From Clostridium sp. OF09-36 (lineage in GTDB: Bacteria; Bacillota; Clostridia; Lachnospirales; Lachnospiraceae), in assembly GCF_003481985.1 (NCBI RefSeq), contig NZ_QUMD01000003.1, forward strand, positions 62,001 to 126,000: a stretch of DNA of 64,000 nt. The letters are read 5' to 3'. Within the stretch, counting starts at the first letter, position 1. Each line of letters starts with the position of its first letter. The notes beneath the pieces are model-generated. The model had not been told where the DNA came from. It was given only the letters and a program-made list of their open reading frames with translations, and ran no database searches. The position numbers and the translations under genes are program-made. This document shows, piece after piece, positions 1 to 9,080 of this stretch.

Positions 1-674
1 TGAAAGCGCATATGGAACGCCGCAAGCAGGAGCAGGCTGCCACTCAGGCATCAGACACACACAGCAGCGCTGTTCAGGAAGCATCTGCATCTACCGGATG
101 TCCGGGAAGCCGCGCGCGTCAGATCGTTCATGATGAGACTCCGGCATCTACCGGATGTCCGGGAAGCCGCGCGCGTCAGATCGTGCATGAGGAAACCCCG
201 GCATTCACCGGATGTCCGGGAAGCCGTTCGCAGCAGATCGACCACGCGGAGGAAGCAGCAGAGGCAGCGCAGAATGAGGCAGCAGCACCATTTTCCATGC
301 AGTCCCAGCTGACAAACTGGCCGGTACAGATCAAGCTGGCGCCGGTGCGTGCACCTTACTTTAATCATGCACGCCTGCTCATTGCAGCTGACTGTACCGC
401 TTATGCGTATGCAAATTTTCACCAGGAATTCTTAAAAGGCAAGGTGGCTCTGATCGGCTGTCCGAAGCTGGATGATGTGGATTACAGTGAAAAACTGACC
501 GAGATCATCCGCAACAACGATATCCAGAGTGTCACCATTGTCCGCATGGAGGTTCCTTGCTGCGGCGGTCTGCAGCATGCAGCTATGACGGCGCTGCAGA
601 ACAGCGGAAAGTTCATTCCGTGGCAGGTTGTTACGATTTCTATCGACGGAAAGATTTTGGACCAGGCATTCTAA
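1..674 (+). CDS. 4Fe-4S ferredoxin-type protein, C-terminal part (5' end outside window)
   Basis: The frame is open from base 3 to the stop at 674, so the gene begins upstream of the window; the first in-window Met is at 12. The visible part has two pieces: a linker with three 19-residue repeats, each containing TGCPGSR, and a conserved C-terminal domain of about 120 residues starting near SQLTNWPVQIKL. That domain holds an LIAADCTAYAY motif, GCPKLDD and the Cys pair VPCCGG. From family knowledge, similar proteins in anaerobes carry two 4Fe-4S clusters before the linker and a Cys-rich C-terminal domain; the ferredoxin part is not visible here. The role is probably electron transfer, with an unknown partner. 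The repeat expansion in the linker is the odd feature. Confidence 0.7.
   Translation, partial: KAHMERRKQEQAATQASDTHSSAVQEASASTGCPGSRARQIVHDETPASTGCPGSRARQIVHEETPAFTGCPGSRSQQIDHAEEAAEAAQNEAAAPFSMQSQLTNWPVQIKLAPVRAPYFNHARLLIAADCTAYAYANFHQEFLKGKVALIGCPKLDDVDYSEKLTEIIRNNDIQSVTIVRMEVPCCGGLQHAAMTALQNSGKFIPWQVVTISIDGKILDQAF
87..257 (+). repeat. Three in-frame 57-bp tandem repeats
   Basis: Units start at 87, 144 and 201, exactly 57 bp apart. Units 1 and 2 are nearly identical; unit 3 is diverged in its second half. Each encodes 19 residues beginning with A(S/F)TGCPGSR. The spacing keeps the reading frame of the iron-sulfur protein. Each unit contributes one Cys. Confidence 0.9.
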
Positions 675-766
675 GCAGGTCGCTTTATGGCTGACACTGT
701 GAGAAACGTCTCATTTTAATGAAATTTTTTGGCTCGTTTCCCGGAGTTAACTGTGGCGGCTTTTCC

Positions 767-795
767 TTGCAAACTGTCTGGTGCAATGATAGAAT
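767..795 (+). promoter_or_regulatory. Sigma-A-type promoter for trmB
   Basis: A -35 box TTGCAA (767-772) and a -10 box TAGAAT (790-795) are separated by 17 bp, about 100 bp before the trmB start. It lies in the 220-bp gap after the iron-sulfur gene; I see no other clear feature in that gap. Confidence 0.65.
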
Positions 796-895
796 GAGAG
801 CAGATACGGAGCAGTTATAAGTTATAGGCGAGAGAAAACGTTATGACTGTTTTCAGAAACGTATCACCAGTAACAGATAAACGGAGGAAAAAATT

Positions 896-1531
896 ATGAG
901 ATTACGCCACATCCGGGGCGCAGAGGAAGCCATTACGAGCAGTCCTTTCGTCATTCAGGAGCCGAAAGAGCATCGTGGCCATTTTAATGAGTTGTTTGGC
1001 AATGCAAATCCGATCGAGATCGAGGTTGGAATGGGAAAAGGCAAGTTCATCATGGAACTGGCGCAGAAACACCCGGAGACGAATTTCATCGGCATCGAGC
1101 GTTATTCCAGCGTGTTGTTGCGGGCGCTTCAGAAGCGGGAAGAGCTGGAGATTCCCAATATATATTTCATGTGTGTGGACGCAAAAGAGCTGGGCGAGAT
1201 TTTTGCGCCCGGGGAAGTCGAAAAGATTTACTTAAACTTCTCGGATCCGTGGCCAAAGGACCGTCACGCAAAGCGCCGCCTGACTTCACCGGATTTCATG
1301 AAGGTGTATGACCAGGTTCTTGCAAAGGACGGCTGTGTGGAATTCAAGACGGATAACCAGGATCTGTTCACCTATTCTCTGGAGGCAATTCCGGAGGCAG
1401 GATGGAAAATCGAGGCATTTACCCGAGACCTTCATCACAGCGATATGGCTGAGGGCAATGTCATGACCGAGTATGAGACTAAGTTTTCTGCAATGGGGAA
1501 TCCCATCTGCAAGCTGATTGCAAGCCGCTAG
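896..1531 (+). CDS. trmB: tRNA (guanine-N7)-methyltransferase TrmB
   Basis: This 211-residue cytosolic SAM-dependent enzyme makes m7G46 in tRNA. The SAM-binding glycine-rich segment EVGMGKGKF is near residue 43 and the family signature DPWPKDRHAKRRL near residue 117. Length is normal for the family. The ATG start is preceded by GGAGG at good spacing, and a consensus promoter lies about 100 bp upstream. It appears to be transcribed alone, with a long weakly coding stretch between it and trxA. Confidence 0.95.
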   Translation: MRLRHIRGAEEAITSSPFVIQEPKEHRGHFNELFGNANPIEIEVGMGKGKFIMELAQKHPETNFIGIERYSSVLLRALQKREELEIPNIYFMCVDAKELGEIFAPGEVEKIYLNFSDPWPKDRHAKRRLTSPDFMKVYDQVLAKDGCVEFKTDNQDLFTYSLEAIPEAGWKIEAFTRDLHHSDMAEGNVMTEYETKFSAMGNPICKLIASR

Positions 1532-1796
1532 GCGATGCTGACCGTTGCTGGCATATTGGAGGTCAGGAAATGCCGTGTGCGGCGGAATCAAAAGCGGGCG
1601 GACCAAAGCAGAATCTGCAGGATGCAGGCATCTGCGATAAAAATGAGATGCTGTCAGGACCGGATATGTGAGTGAATAAGTCAGATCTGCATATACTATC
1701 GGTAAAGAAATGCTGCTGTTCATGGGCAGGAATTTCCTGAGTGGAAAATCCCGCTGCTAAGTGCGCCTGCCGCGAACGGCAGCATAGAAACCGGTG

Positions 1797-1940
1797 ATGC
1801 ATATGTCAATCAAGAAAAAACTGGTCCGCTGTCTGCGCAGTGCTACCTGCGATAAGGAAGCCTTAAACCGCCGCATTTTAAAATGGCGCAAGTGTTTCAA
1901 AGAGGTGGAAAAGGAGCTGAACCGCTGCAAGAAATGCTGA
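1797..1940 (+). CDS. Possible 47-residue Cys-rich basic peptide
   Basis: A short open frame lies in the 530-bp interval between trmB and trxA. The product is strongly basic (many Lys/Arg) with five Cys residues and ends in RCKKC; a second Met at codon 3 could be the start. No convincing ribosome binding site precedes it. It could be a chance frame. It is kept because composition and codon use look coding and the interval holds no other gene. No function can be assigned. Confidence 0.35.
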   Translation: MHMSIKKKLVRCLRSATCDKEALNRRILKWRKCFKEVEKELNRCKKC

Positions 1941-2061
1941 CATGCGATATGCAGACGAAAACCTGGATATTGCAGCAGTACACAGATGGCAGGAGTCAGA
2001 TAGCATCCGAGACAGATACACAGGGAAACATATAGCGGAAGAAAAGGAGGAACTATACTAT

Positions 2062-2367
2062 ATGGAAAGAAAATTTACATCTGAGAATTTTGAAGCTGAG
2101 GTATTAAAATCAGAAAAGCCGGTTCTGGTAGATTTTTATGCAGACTGGTGTGGTCCGTGTAAGATGATGGCACCGGCAGTTGAGGAACTGGCAAACGAGC
2201 AGGACGATGTGATCGTCGGAAAGCTGAATGTGGACTTCGCTCCGGAGCTTGCCCGTACCTACAAAGTATTCTCGATTCCTACCCTAATTCTGTTTAAAAA
2301 TGGAGAAGCCGTGGAAAAACGCGTTGGCGTCCAGAGTAAGGCAGAGCTGGAAATGCTGATAAAATAA
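2062..2367 (+). CDS. trxA: Thioredoxin
   Basis: This 101-residue thioredoxin-fold protein is a general cytosolic disulfide reductant. The redox motif is WCGPC within FYADWCGPCKMMAP, and the conserved cis-Pro segment is FSIPTLILFKNGE. The frame is open upstream to 1942, but the ATG at 2062 is chosen because AAGGAGG sits about ten bases before it and because the thioredoxin fold begins right there. No thioredoxin reductase gene is adjacent. Confidence 0.95.
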   Translation: MERKFTSENFEAEVLKSEKPVLVDFYADWCGPCKMMAPAVEELANEQDDVIVGKLNVDFAPELARTYKVFSIPTLILFKNGEAVEKRVGVQSKAELEMLIK

Positions 2368-2427
2368 GGCTTTTTGCCCCATCAAAAGTCGACCGGAAAA
2401 AAATTTGAAAAAAATTTAAAAAAAGTG

Positions 2428-2456
2428 TTGACTTTTGGTGGGACTTAGGATAGAAT
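2428..2456 (+). promoter_or_regulatory. Promoter for tRNA-Lys
   Basis: TTGACT (2428-2433) and TAGAAT (2451-2456) with 17-bp spacing lie about 55 bp upstream of the tRNA. This is close to the sigma-A consensus, as expected for a stable RNA gene. Confidence 0.75.
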
Positions 2457-2511
2457 AATGAACGTGCCGCTGAGACAGCAACAAACAAGCGGGACAGAAA
2501 AAATTAAATAA

Positions 2512-2584
2512 GCGCCTTTAGCTCAGTTGGTAGAGCAGTAGACTCTTAATCTATTTGTCCAGGGTTCGAGTCCCTGAAGGCGCA
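2512..2584 (+). tRNA. tRNA-Lys (anticodon CTT)
   Basis: A full cloverleaf can be drawn: acceptor GCGCCTT pairs with AAGGCGC, the D arm contains AGCTCAGTTGGTAGAGC, the anticodon stem GTAGA/TCTAT carries loop CTCTTAA giving anticodon CTT, and the T arm contains GGTTCGAGTCC. The discriminator base is A. CCA is not encoded. It reads AAG lysine codons. Confidence 0.95.
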
Positions 2585-2592
2585 TTATAAAG

Positions 2593-2635
2593 GCACTGAT
2601 TTTGCAGACAGAGAGCTGCGGGGTCGGTGTTTTTT
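2593..2635 (+). terminator. Intrinsic terminator after tRNA-Lys
   Basis: A stem of about 14 pairs (several G-U), CACTGATTTTGCAG with CTGCGGGGTCGGTG, is followed by a run of six T, eight bases after the tRNA. Confidence 0.75.
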
Positions 2636-2692
2636 GCTATATAGATTTTGCGGCAGCATTAGAACTGAAATTCAGAAAGGGGATACATTCCA

Positions 2693-3397
2693 ATGAAAAT
2701 CCTGCACAATCTGCTTGGTATTTTATGTGGCTTTGCGCTGATGATCATCTTACTGATCACTTCGATTGAAGCGGTTACTTACTGGACTCCGGGTTATTAC
2801 GAAAAAGAATATGCGAAATATGGTGTTTTGCAGGATGTTCATATGGAAATGAATGATCTTTTGGATGTTACGGACCAGATGATGGCATATCTGCGTGGAA
2901 ACCGGGAAGATCTTCATGTCCCGACTGTGGTGGACGGGCAGCCCCGTGAATTTTTCAACGACCGGGAAATTGCCCATATGGAGGATGTGAGAGGATTGTT
3001 TTTGGGTGGACTTGCTCTTCGCCGGATCAGTATTGGGTTGATCGTATTCTGTGTGGTCCTGCTGTTTGCACGGAAAGCAGATGTGCGCTGGGTGCTGCCG
3101 AAAATGATCTGCGCAGGATCAGCCTTGTTTTTTGCAGTGCTGGCGATCCTTGCTGCAATCATATCCACAGATTTCAATAAATATTTTATCATCTTCCATC
3201 ATATCTTTTTCAATAATGACTTATGGCTGCTGAATCCGGATACGGATCTTCTGATCAATATTGTTCCGGAGCCATTCTTTATGGACACGGCCGCGCGCAT
3301 TGCCGTAACTTATGGAGTATCTGTTCTTGCAGTATTTGCAATTTGTCTCATTATCCTTTATTATAATGATAGAAGGGGTAAAAAAACGAAAATCTGA
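2693..3397 (+). CDS. TIGR01906/DUF1461 integral membrane protein
   Basis: This 234-residue membrane protein has an N-terminal membrane segment (about residues 5-27), an extracellular-type loop of about 85 residues containing REFFNDREIAHMEDVRG, then three further hydrophobic segments (about 108-126, 134-160 and 206-225). The layout and the HMxDV(R/K) motif fit the TIGR01906 (DUF1461) family, whose function is unknown. The ATG follows AAAGGGG. It lies alone between the tRNA terminator and another hairpin terminator. Confidence 0.8.
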   Translation: MKILHNLLGILCGFALMIILLITSIEAVTYWTPGYYEKEYAKYGVLQDVHMEMNDLLDVTDQMMAYLRGNREDLHVPTVVDGQPREFFNDREIAHMEDVRGLFLGGLALRRISIGLIVFCVVLLFARKADVRWVLPKMICAGSALFFAVLAILAAIISTDFNKYFIIFHHIFFNNDLWLLNPDTDLLINIVPEPFFMDTAARIAVTYGVSVLAVFAICLIILYYNDRRGKKTKI

Positions 3398-3454
3398 TGC
3401 AGGTTTGCCTGTGAATTGGTTTTCGATCGCACGCCCCAAGATTATAAGAATATC

Positions 3455-3490
3455 GCCGGACAAGGAAAACACATCCTTGCCCGGCTTTTT
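3455..3490 (+). terminator. Intrinsic terminator after the DUF1461 gene
   Basis: A GC-rich stem, GCCGG plus CAAGGA paired with TCCTTG plus CCGGC, is followed by five T. It lies about 57 bp after the DUF1461 stop and just before the carboxypeptidase start. Confidence 0.7.
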
Positions 3491-3505
3491 GGGAGATAAA
3501 ACAGA

Positions 3506-5163
3506 ATGAAACGAATACTGACTCTATTACTATGCCTGACTTTGCTCACCGGCATCTCTGCTTCACCGGCACTGGCGGCTCCAGACTGGCCGTCGAATGT
3601 TTCGGTGGAAGCGGAAGGCGCCATTCTTATGGATGCCCGTTCCGGAGCCGTTCTTTATGGAAAAAACTTACATGCAGTGTATTATCCGGCCAGCATCACC
3701 AAGATCCTGACTGCCTGATCGTCATTGAGCACTGCAACCTGGATGATGTAGTGACCTTTTCCCATGATGCGATCTACAGTGTGGAGCAGGGAAGCAGCAG
3801 TGCGGGAATGGACGTAGGCGACAAGATGACGGTGCGGGATTGTCTGTATGCCATGCTGCTGAAATCGGCGAATGAGGTTGCCAACGCACTGGCAGAGCAT
3901 ACTGCCGGTTCTATCAAAAATTTTGCAGTTTTGATGAATGCCAAGGCAAAGGAACTGGGATGTCAGGAGAGTCATTTTAACAATCCGAGCGGACTGAACG
4001 ACCCGCAGCACTATACCTCAGCTTATGACATGGCGCTGATCGCGCAGGCCGCTTTTCAGAATGAGACGTTTGTCACCATTGATTCCAGTCTTTATTACGA
4101 TCTGCCGCCGACCAGACACAATCCGGACGGATTCCGGGTGTATCCGGGACATCGTATGTTAAAGAAAAATGCGCCGCAGTATTATGCAGGCGTGATCGGC
4201 GGCAAAACCGGTTATACCACGCTGGCCGGAAATACATTGGTAACGTGTGCGGAAAAAAATGGAATGAAGCTGATCACGGTGATCTTAAATGGTCATCAGA
4301 CGCATTACAGTGATACCAAAGCCCTGTTGGAGTTTGGATTTGCTAATTTTCAGTCAGTGAACATTGCGGATGCGGACAGCACGTATTCCTCAGTCTCAAA
4401 TGACATGACCATTGCCGGACTTCCGGCGGCGGACTTGTCTGTGCTGCATATGCAGAAAGAATGCTATGTGACACTGCCGAAAACGGCAGATATTTCGGAA
4501 GCCCAGTCTTCGATCAGTTATGATCTGCCGGAGTCTGCCCCGTCTGCAGCGGTGGCCCGCATTTCCTATCAGTATAATGACCGTCAGATTGGGGCAAGTT
4601 ATCTGCTGCACAAGGAGACCGCGGAGGAAACAGAACAGGCCGTTGCAAGCGTTCAGGTAGAAACGAATGCGGAAACAGAAACCGGATTGGCAGAGGAAAG
4701 CAATGCATCTGTGGGAGCAGGAAGCCGTCAGAGTGCACAGACGGAAAGCGGATTGGAGGCAGAGACTTCTTTTGATCAGGATCCGCTTGCACTTGCCGAA
4801 ACGGATCCGCTGGCATCTTCCGAAGCCGAAGAAAAGCAAAGTCCTTTTGGAAAGCGCAAGACAGGGTTCCATCTGAATATTCCTCCGGCATTCTGGATCA
4901 TTGTTGGAGCAGCTGCGGTGGCTGCGATCATTGGTTCCGGACTCCTCACGGCAAAATACCGGATCGAGAAACGGGAAGAGGAAGAGCGCTCCGCGCGCTA
5001 TGAGCGCCGCAAGCAGCGTCTGCAGGATATTGGCATGACGACCTCGGAATTTGACATGATGCTTCAGCAGAAACGTTCCGATTCCGCGTTAAAGCAGACG
5101 AAAGAAAAACACAGACCGAAAAAACATAAATCATTTCTGGACGATCCGAAGAAGTATTATTAA
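3506..5163 (+). CDS. D-alanyl-D-alanine carboxypeptidase (DacF type), interrupted by a frameshift near 3715
   Basis: This serine-type penicillin-binding protein trims the terminal D-Ala of peptidoglycan side chains outside the membrane. A Sec signal peptide (residues 1-24, ending ALA) is followed by the catalytic SITK motif in the first frame, which stops at 3718. The protein continues in the -1 frame with LLKSANEVANAL (SxN motif) and IGGKTGYT (KTG motif). Restoring one C in the run at 3714-3715 gives ITKILTALIVIE and a continuous protein of about 552 residues. The C-terminal part has an acidic linker, a membrane anchor near FWIIVGAAAVAAIIGSG, and a basic cytoplasmic tail. The break falls right after the active-site Ser and would kill the enzyme if real; a base-call error is more likely. 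Confidence 0.85.
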
Positions 5164-5183
5164 ACCGGTTTCATGGTCTGCAA

Positions 5184-5227
5184 TAAAAAACTTCCGTAAT
5201 CTGAGAATAGATCACGGAAGTTTTTTT
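5184..5227. terminator. Bidirectional terminator between convergent genes
   Basis: A near-perfect inverted repeat, AACTTCCGTAATCT with AGATCACGGAAGTT, is flanked by A-rich sequence on the left and seven T on the right. It can end both the carboxypeptidase transcript and the convergent exonuclease transcript, and it overlaps the exonuclease stop codon. Confidence 0.85.
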
Positions 5228-6207
5228 GTGCGTTTTTGTTTTCGTTTTGCACGGTTTCGTTCTGCACGTTTTTTGCGGACATCTTCTTTTCGCTGCAGGA
5301 TCGCCTGTGCGCCTTCTTCGTCCGTCAGCTTTAAGGTTTTTACTACGAATACCGATTCGTCCTCTACTTTTTTCATGCGGATCTTGCCTTTGAGGAATCC
5401 ATGTTCCGGACAGAGCGCCAGGGCAAAATAGGTTTTCTGGTTTGGTGTAAACCAGCGGACTTTTTTGCGCAGCATACGGCCGCAGCGGTAGCACATCATC
5501 TCGGTGACGTTCTTGCTTGCCATGGCATCTTCTTTGGTGTCAAAGACCCGGGAAACATATTTGGAGTAGCCGGGAAAGGTTATGCGGATTTCTTCTTTCC
5601 TATTAGAAGGAAGGCGGTAATAATCGACGGACAAAAATGGCAGAATTGTCTCTGGTCCTGGCGTGTTTCCAAGCATGGTGAGCAGTTTCCCCGTGTAGTA
5701 AGCGTCGTCTAAGGCCCGGTGAAAGGGACGCGCTTCCATAAGCTGTTGTTCTTCTACGGCAGAGTCCAGGGAAATTCTTGCATTGTCGCGGCAGAAAAGC
5801 CCGTAAAGCTTTTGTACGTCATAATAAAAAAGTGGTTTCGGAAAAGGATTTTCCATGTGGTAAAAATCCATATTCCGCTGCAGTTCTAACAGATCCATGT
5901 TTCCCCAGGTACAGAATACGGCATCCTCCCCACACCAGGAAAGAAACTCCGCAGCGGCATCCGGAAACAGATTGCCATCTTTTTGCAATTCCTTCATATT
6001 CATATGGGTCACTTCGGAGATTGCGTGATGCATCTGTGTGTAGACCTGCGGGCGGATGAGCCGGTGGAATTCGTCAGTCATCTGAAATGCTTCATTCAGT
6101 TTTACAGCCCCGATTTCGATAATTTCAAAGGGGAAATGCGGAATGGATTTTTCTTTTCCATTTGCGCTCTGATTCCATTCTAAGTCAAATACAATGTAGT
6201 TCTTCAT
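5212..6207 (-). CDS. DEDDh-family 3'-5' exonuclease
   Basis: This 331-residue protein has an N-terminal RNase T/DNA polymerase III epsilon-type exonuclease domain (about residues 1-185). Catalytic acids are visible in IVFDLEWN (motif I), in TWGNMDLLELQ (motif II) and in HRALDDA (motif III with the His). The C-terminal 140 residues include a CYRCG segment that could bind metal and end in a very basic tail (RKKRAERNRAKRKQKRTKK) that could bind nucleic acid. It resembles KapD-like or sporulation-associated exonucleases, but the substrate cannot be told from sequence. It is divergent from the next gene. Confidence 0.8.
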   Translation of the reverse strand: MKNYIVFDLEWNQSANGKEKSIPHFPFEIIEIGAVKLNEAFQMTDEFHRLIRPQVYTQMHHAISEVTHMNMKELQKDGNLFPDAAAEFLSWCGEDAVFCTWGNMDLLELQRNMDFYHMENPFPKPLFYYDVQKLYGLFCRDNARISLDSAVEEQQLMEARPFHRALDDAYYTGKLLTMLGNTPGPETILPFLSVDYYRLPSNRKEEIRITFPGYSKYVSRVFDTKEDAMASKNVTEMMCYRCGRMLRKKVRWFTPNQKTYFALALCPEHGFLKGKIRMKKVEDESVFVVKTLKLTDEEGAQAILQRKEDVRKKRAERNRAKRKQKRTKKLP

Positions 6208-6434
6208 AATGGAATTATTATAGCATACCCGTTGCAGTTTGCCTAGGGCGGGAATTTGCTGCTGTTTGCGTCTTGCAGGAACTTACAGTTTCCTTACAAT
6301 ACGAAAAACAATGCTTTTTTGCGTGCGCAATTTTGCCGGATATAGTATAATTGTAGTAAATATTATGTTATGGTGCCGGGCACGTATGCGTGCACAGGAA
6401 CGAAAAATAACGGTGTACAAAGGAGGGATTCTTT

Positions 6435-7396
6435 ATGGCAGGTGGAAACAGCAGCTGGGAGAAGATCCAGCAGGGCGTGAACGATACAGAACGGCTGATT
6501 GTTCAGAGAGAGTACAATGCTTCTATGATGAAAGCACGTCAGACTCTGGAATTTATGGTAAAAAATCTGGCAGATCAGGCAGGCATCCTGGACGAGAGCG
6601 ATTTAAAAAACATGATCGATGCGCTTTATGAAAACCGTTGGATCTCCAAGACCACGTGTGAGAACTATCATAAGATCCGGATGATCGGCAACAAAGCAGC
6701 TCATGAGGGCGATGCAAATGCCTACAGCGCGAATCAGGCGTACCACATGCTTTCTCAGGAAATGTACACGTTCGCAGATGAATACCGCAAGGCAAGAAAA
6801 GGAGGAAAAACGCTCACAAGACCGGTAGTGACGCAGAAATCTTCCAGCCAGTCTTATACTGCACTACACGAAAGGGTACGGCGGGTACTGGCCGCGCAAA
6901 TACGGGGAATTCTTCTGGAACAGCACGAAACGGCAAAGGAAACGCAGCTGCCGCAGGCAGAACTTATGCAGGAACACGAAGCAGCAGCGCTGAATCTTCC
7001 CGGAGCCGAAGACGTTCGGGAGGCCGGAATGCTTCCTTTTCGCTTTATAATCTGCTGAAGCTTCTGGTACCGGTGCTCTGTATCGTCCTTTTGCTTCTGG
7101 TCGTGAAGGTTGTGAAGCCGGAACGCCAGACAAAGGAAACCGAAGGTCCGACTGCTGTGGAAACCATGGAAACAACGGAAGCTGCGCCAAAAGAGACGGA
7201 AAGCACAGGACCGGTTTACCGTACTACGGATGTTTTGAATGTCCGTCCGGAGCCAAGTACCTCTTCGGAGCGGATCGGTCAGCTGAATGCGGGCGTGACC
7301 GTGGAATATGTGCGCGCCCACGATGCTGACTGGGCCGTGATCCTCTACAACGGGCAGGAGGCGTATGTGGCAAGCCGGTATCTGCAGGAAGAGTAA
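6435..7396 (+). CDS. DUF4145-like plus SH3 membrane protein, interrupted by a frameshift near 6863
   Basis: The N-terminal 120 residues (EYNASMMKARQTLEFMVKNL, then NYHKIRMIGNKAAHEGD) resemble the DUF4145-type helical domain. The first frame drifts out of coding after SSSQSYTA. The -1 frame gives a Gly/Ser/Arg-rich linker, a membrane segment (LLKLLVPVLCIVLLLLVVKV), an acidic Thr/Glu linker and a C-terminal bacterial SH3 domain (DVLNVRPEPSTSSERIGQL, ending YVASRYLQEE). One missing base near 6863 joins them into about 320 residues. The SH3 domain would sit outside the membrane and probably binds cell wall. The ATG at 6435 follows AAAGGAGG. Confidence 0.75.
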
Positions 7397-7621
7397 CCAT
7401 ATATTTAACAACATGATTTCTACAGCCTTGCAATGCGATTTCGGCACTTTGACAAAAAAACATCGTTAAAAAAATGTTATTCTTTCATTTTCACTATGGA
7501 GTTTTTGGGGCAAAAGAGTATGATGTTAGCAGAGCGCTTATGACAGATATAATAAAATACCTATAGAATGGATACTTATATATTGAGTATGAGTGCAATC
7601 AAAAAGACAAGGAGGAGCAAG

Positions 7622-7933
7622 ATGGATACCGTGATCAAGAGGATATCGGAGATTGAAAAAGCTGCTGTGACCGTCATGGATGATGCCGCTGCACGTAAGA
7701 AAGCGTTTGCGGCTGAGATGGAAGAAAAAACACGGCAGTTCGACCAGACAGCAGATGCCGAGACAGAAAAAAAGGTGCAGGATCTTCGTCAGGAGATGGA
7801 AAGCCGGATGAAGTCTGAATTGTCTAAGCAGAAGGCACAGGCTGAGGCGCAGCTTGTGCGGATGGAAAAAAATTATGAGCTTCATCATGAAACGTATGTG
7901 AAGAAGCTGTTTCAGGAACTAATAAGGGAGTGA
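7622..7933 (+). CDS. V-type ATPase peripheral stalk subunit G/H
   Basis: This 103-residue protein, Glu/Lys-rich and almost entirely coiled coil, is the first gene of the V-type ATPase operon. Its size, charge pattern and position match the H (AhaH/G) stalk subunit that pairs with subunit E. The frame opens at 7568, but the ATG at 7622 is preceded by AAGGAGG. A TATAAT box at 7548-7553 is the best visible -10; no clear -35 box precedes it. The stop is four bases before the next gene. The 225-bp gap upstream holds nothing else I can support. Confidence 0.8.
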   Translation: MDTVIKRISEIEKAAVTVMDDAAARKKAFAAEMEEKTRQFDQTADAETEKKVQDLRQEMESRMKSELSKQKAQAEAQLVRMEKNYELHHETYVKKLFQELIRE

Positions 7934-7937
7934 TCGT

Positions 7938-8981
7938 ATGGGGCTTTTGGCCTACAGCGGGATAACGACAAAGGTGCGGGCAATGGAAAGCCGTTTGCTG
8001 ACGGCAGAAGAGTTTCGCCAGCTGGCAGAGCAGGAGGATGTCCGCAGCGCGGCAGATTATCTGAAACAGCAGCCAGCGTATGCGGAAGTGTTTGCCGGTC
8101 TGGACGATACGAAGCTGCACCGGGGGTATATTGAACAGATCCTGACCCAGTCGGAGTACCGCGATTTTACTAAGCTTTACCGCTTTTCCAGTGTGAAGCA
8201 GCGGAAATTCCTGGATCTTTACTTCCGGCATTATGAGGTGGAAGTGATCAAGAAGCTTCTGCGGCATATGCTGGGCGGAAGGGAAGGACAGCCGGATCTG
8301 TCGGTGTTCCAGGATTTTTTTGAGAAGCATTCCAATCTGGATCTCGAAGCACTTTGTAAGGCAAAAAATCTTGCAGAGTTTACCGATGCACTGGGGAAGA
8401 GCGCATACGGGGATCTGTTAAGGCAGCTGCTTGATAAGGGACAGACCAGTCTGTTTGACTGTGAGCTGCAGCTGGATCTGTTTTATTTTCAGTCTCTCTG
8501 GAAAGCACGGACCAAGATTTTGAGCAAAGCGGAGCGGAAAATCCTGGATGCATGCTATGGAAGCCGCCTGGATATTTTAAATATCCAGTGGATCTTCCGG
8601 GCGCGGAGCTTTTACCGGCTTTCCCCGGCGCAGATTTACGCCTTACTGATCCCGGTCCATTACCGGCTGCGTGCAGAGACGGTAAAGCAGTTAGTCGAGG
8701 CGGAGGATGATGCGAAGTTTTTTGCCGTATTAAAGGAAACTCCGTATGGAAAACTGGAGACAGAGCAGACCGGCCAGATGCCGGATGTCCAGCTTTTATC
8801 AAAACAGATTTTAGACCAGATTTATGGCAAGACCGGGCGCCGCTATCCGCATTCTCCGGCGGTGCTGGATTCGTATCTGTATTTTAAGGAACAGGAGATG
8901 CGAAAGATCGTCACGGCGTTAGAGGGAATCCGGTATGGAATTTCCGCGCCGGAGATCATGGGGCTGATAGCAAAACAATAA
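7938..8981 (+). CDS. ntpC: V-type ATPase subunit C/d (AC39 family)
   Basis: This 347-residue protein of the V0D/AC39 family couples the central stalk to the membrane ring. The family pattern is visible as repeated helical modules with FRxHYEVEVIKKLLR-like segments and LDILNIQWIFRARSFY near residue 215, plus NtpC-like length. It starts four bases after the previous stop, so translation is probably coupled. Its place between H and I is typical of clostridial V-ATPase operons. Confidence 0.88.
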   Translation: MGLLAYSGITTKVRAMESRLLTAEEFRQLAEQEDVRSAADYLKQQPAYAEVFAGLDDTKLHRGYIEQILTQSEYRDFTKLYRFSSVKQRKFLDLYFRHYEVEVIKKLLRHMLGGREGQPDLSVFQDFFEKHSNLDLEALCKAKNLAEFTDALGKSAYGDLLRQLLDKGQTSLFDCELQLDLFYFQSLWKARTKILSKAERKILDACYGSRLDILNIQWIFRARSFYRLSPAQIYALLIPVHYRLRAETVKQLVEAEDDAKFFAVLKETPYGKLETEQTGQMPDVQLLSKQILDQIYGKTGRRYPHSPAVLDSYLYFKEQEMRKIVTALEGIRYGISAPEIMGLIAKQ

Positions 8982-9080
8982 AGGAACGCAGTGGGAAGCT
9001 TTGGGGTGCAATTTCGGAGGGAGTATTTGGAAATTGCGACCGAAAACGGAGCAGAACGCTGCAGACAGGAGGAATTACTT

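Noticed and set aside
1286..1723. Open frame of 145 codons on the minus strand across the trmB 3' end
   Set aside because: It overlaps trmB antisense, has no ribosome site and its composition is that of a shadow frame.
3506..5163. Calling the carboxypeptidase and the other frameshifted genes pseudogenes
   Set aside because: All fourteen frameshifts are single-base losses and are shared by essential genes such as ntpA, so an error in the sequence explains them better.
5401..6183. Plus-strand open frames opposite the exonuclease gene
   Set aside because: They are antisense to a clear DEDDh exonuclease and show no recognisable domain or start signal.
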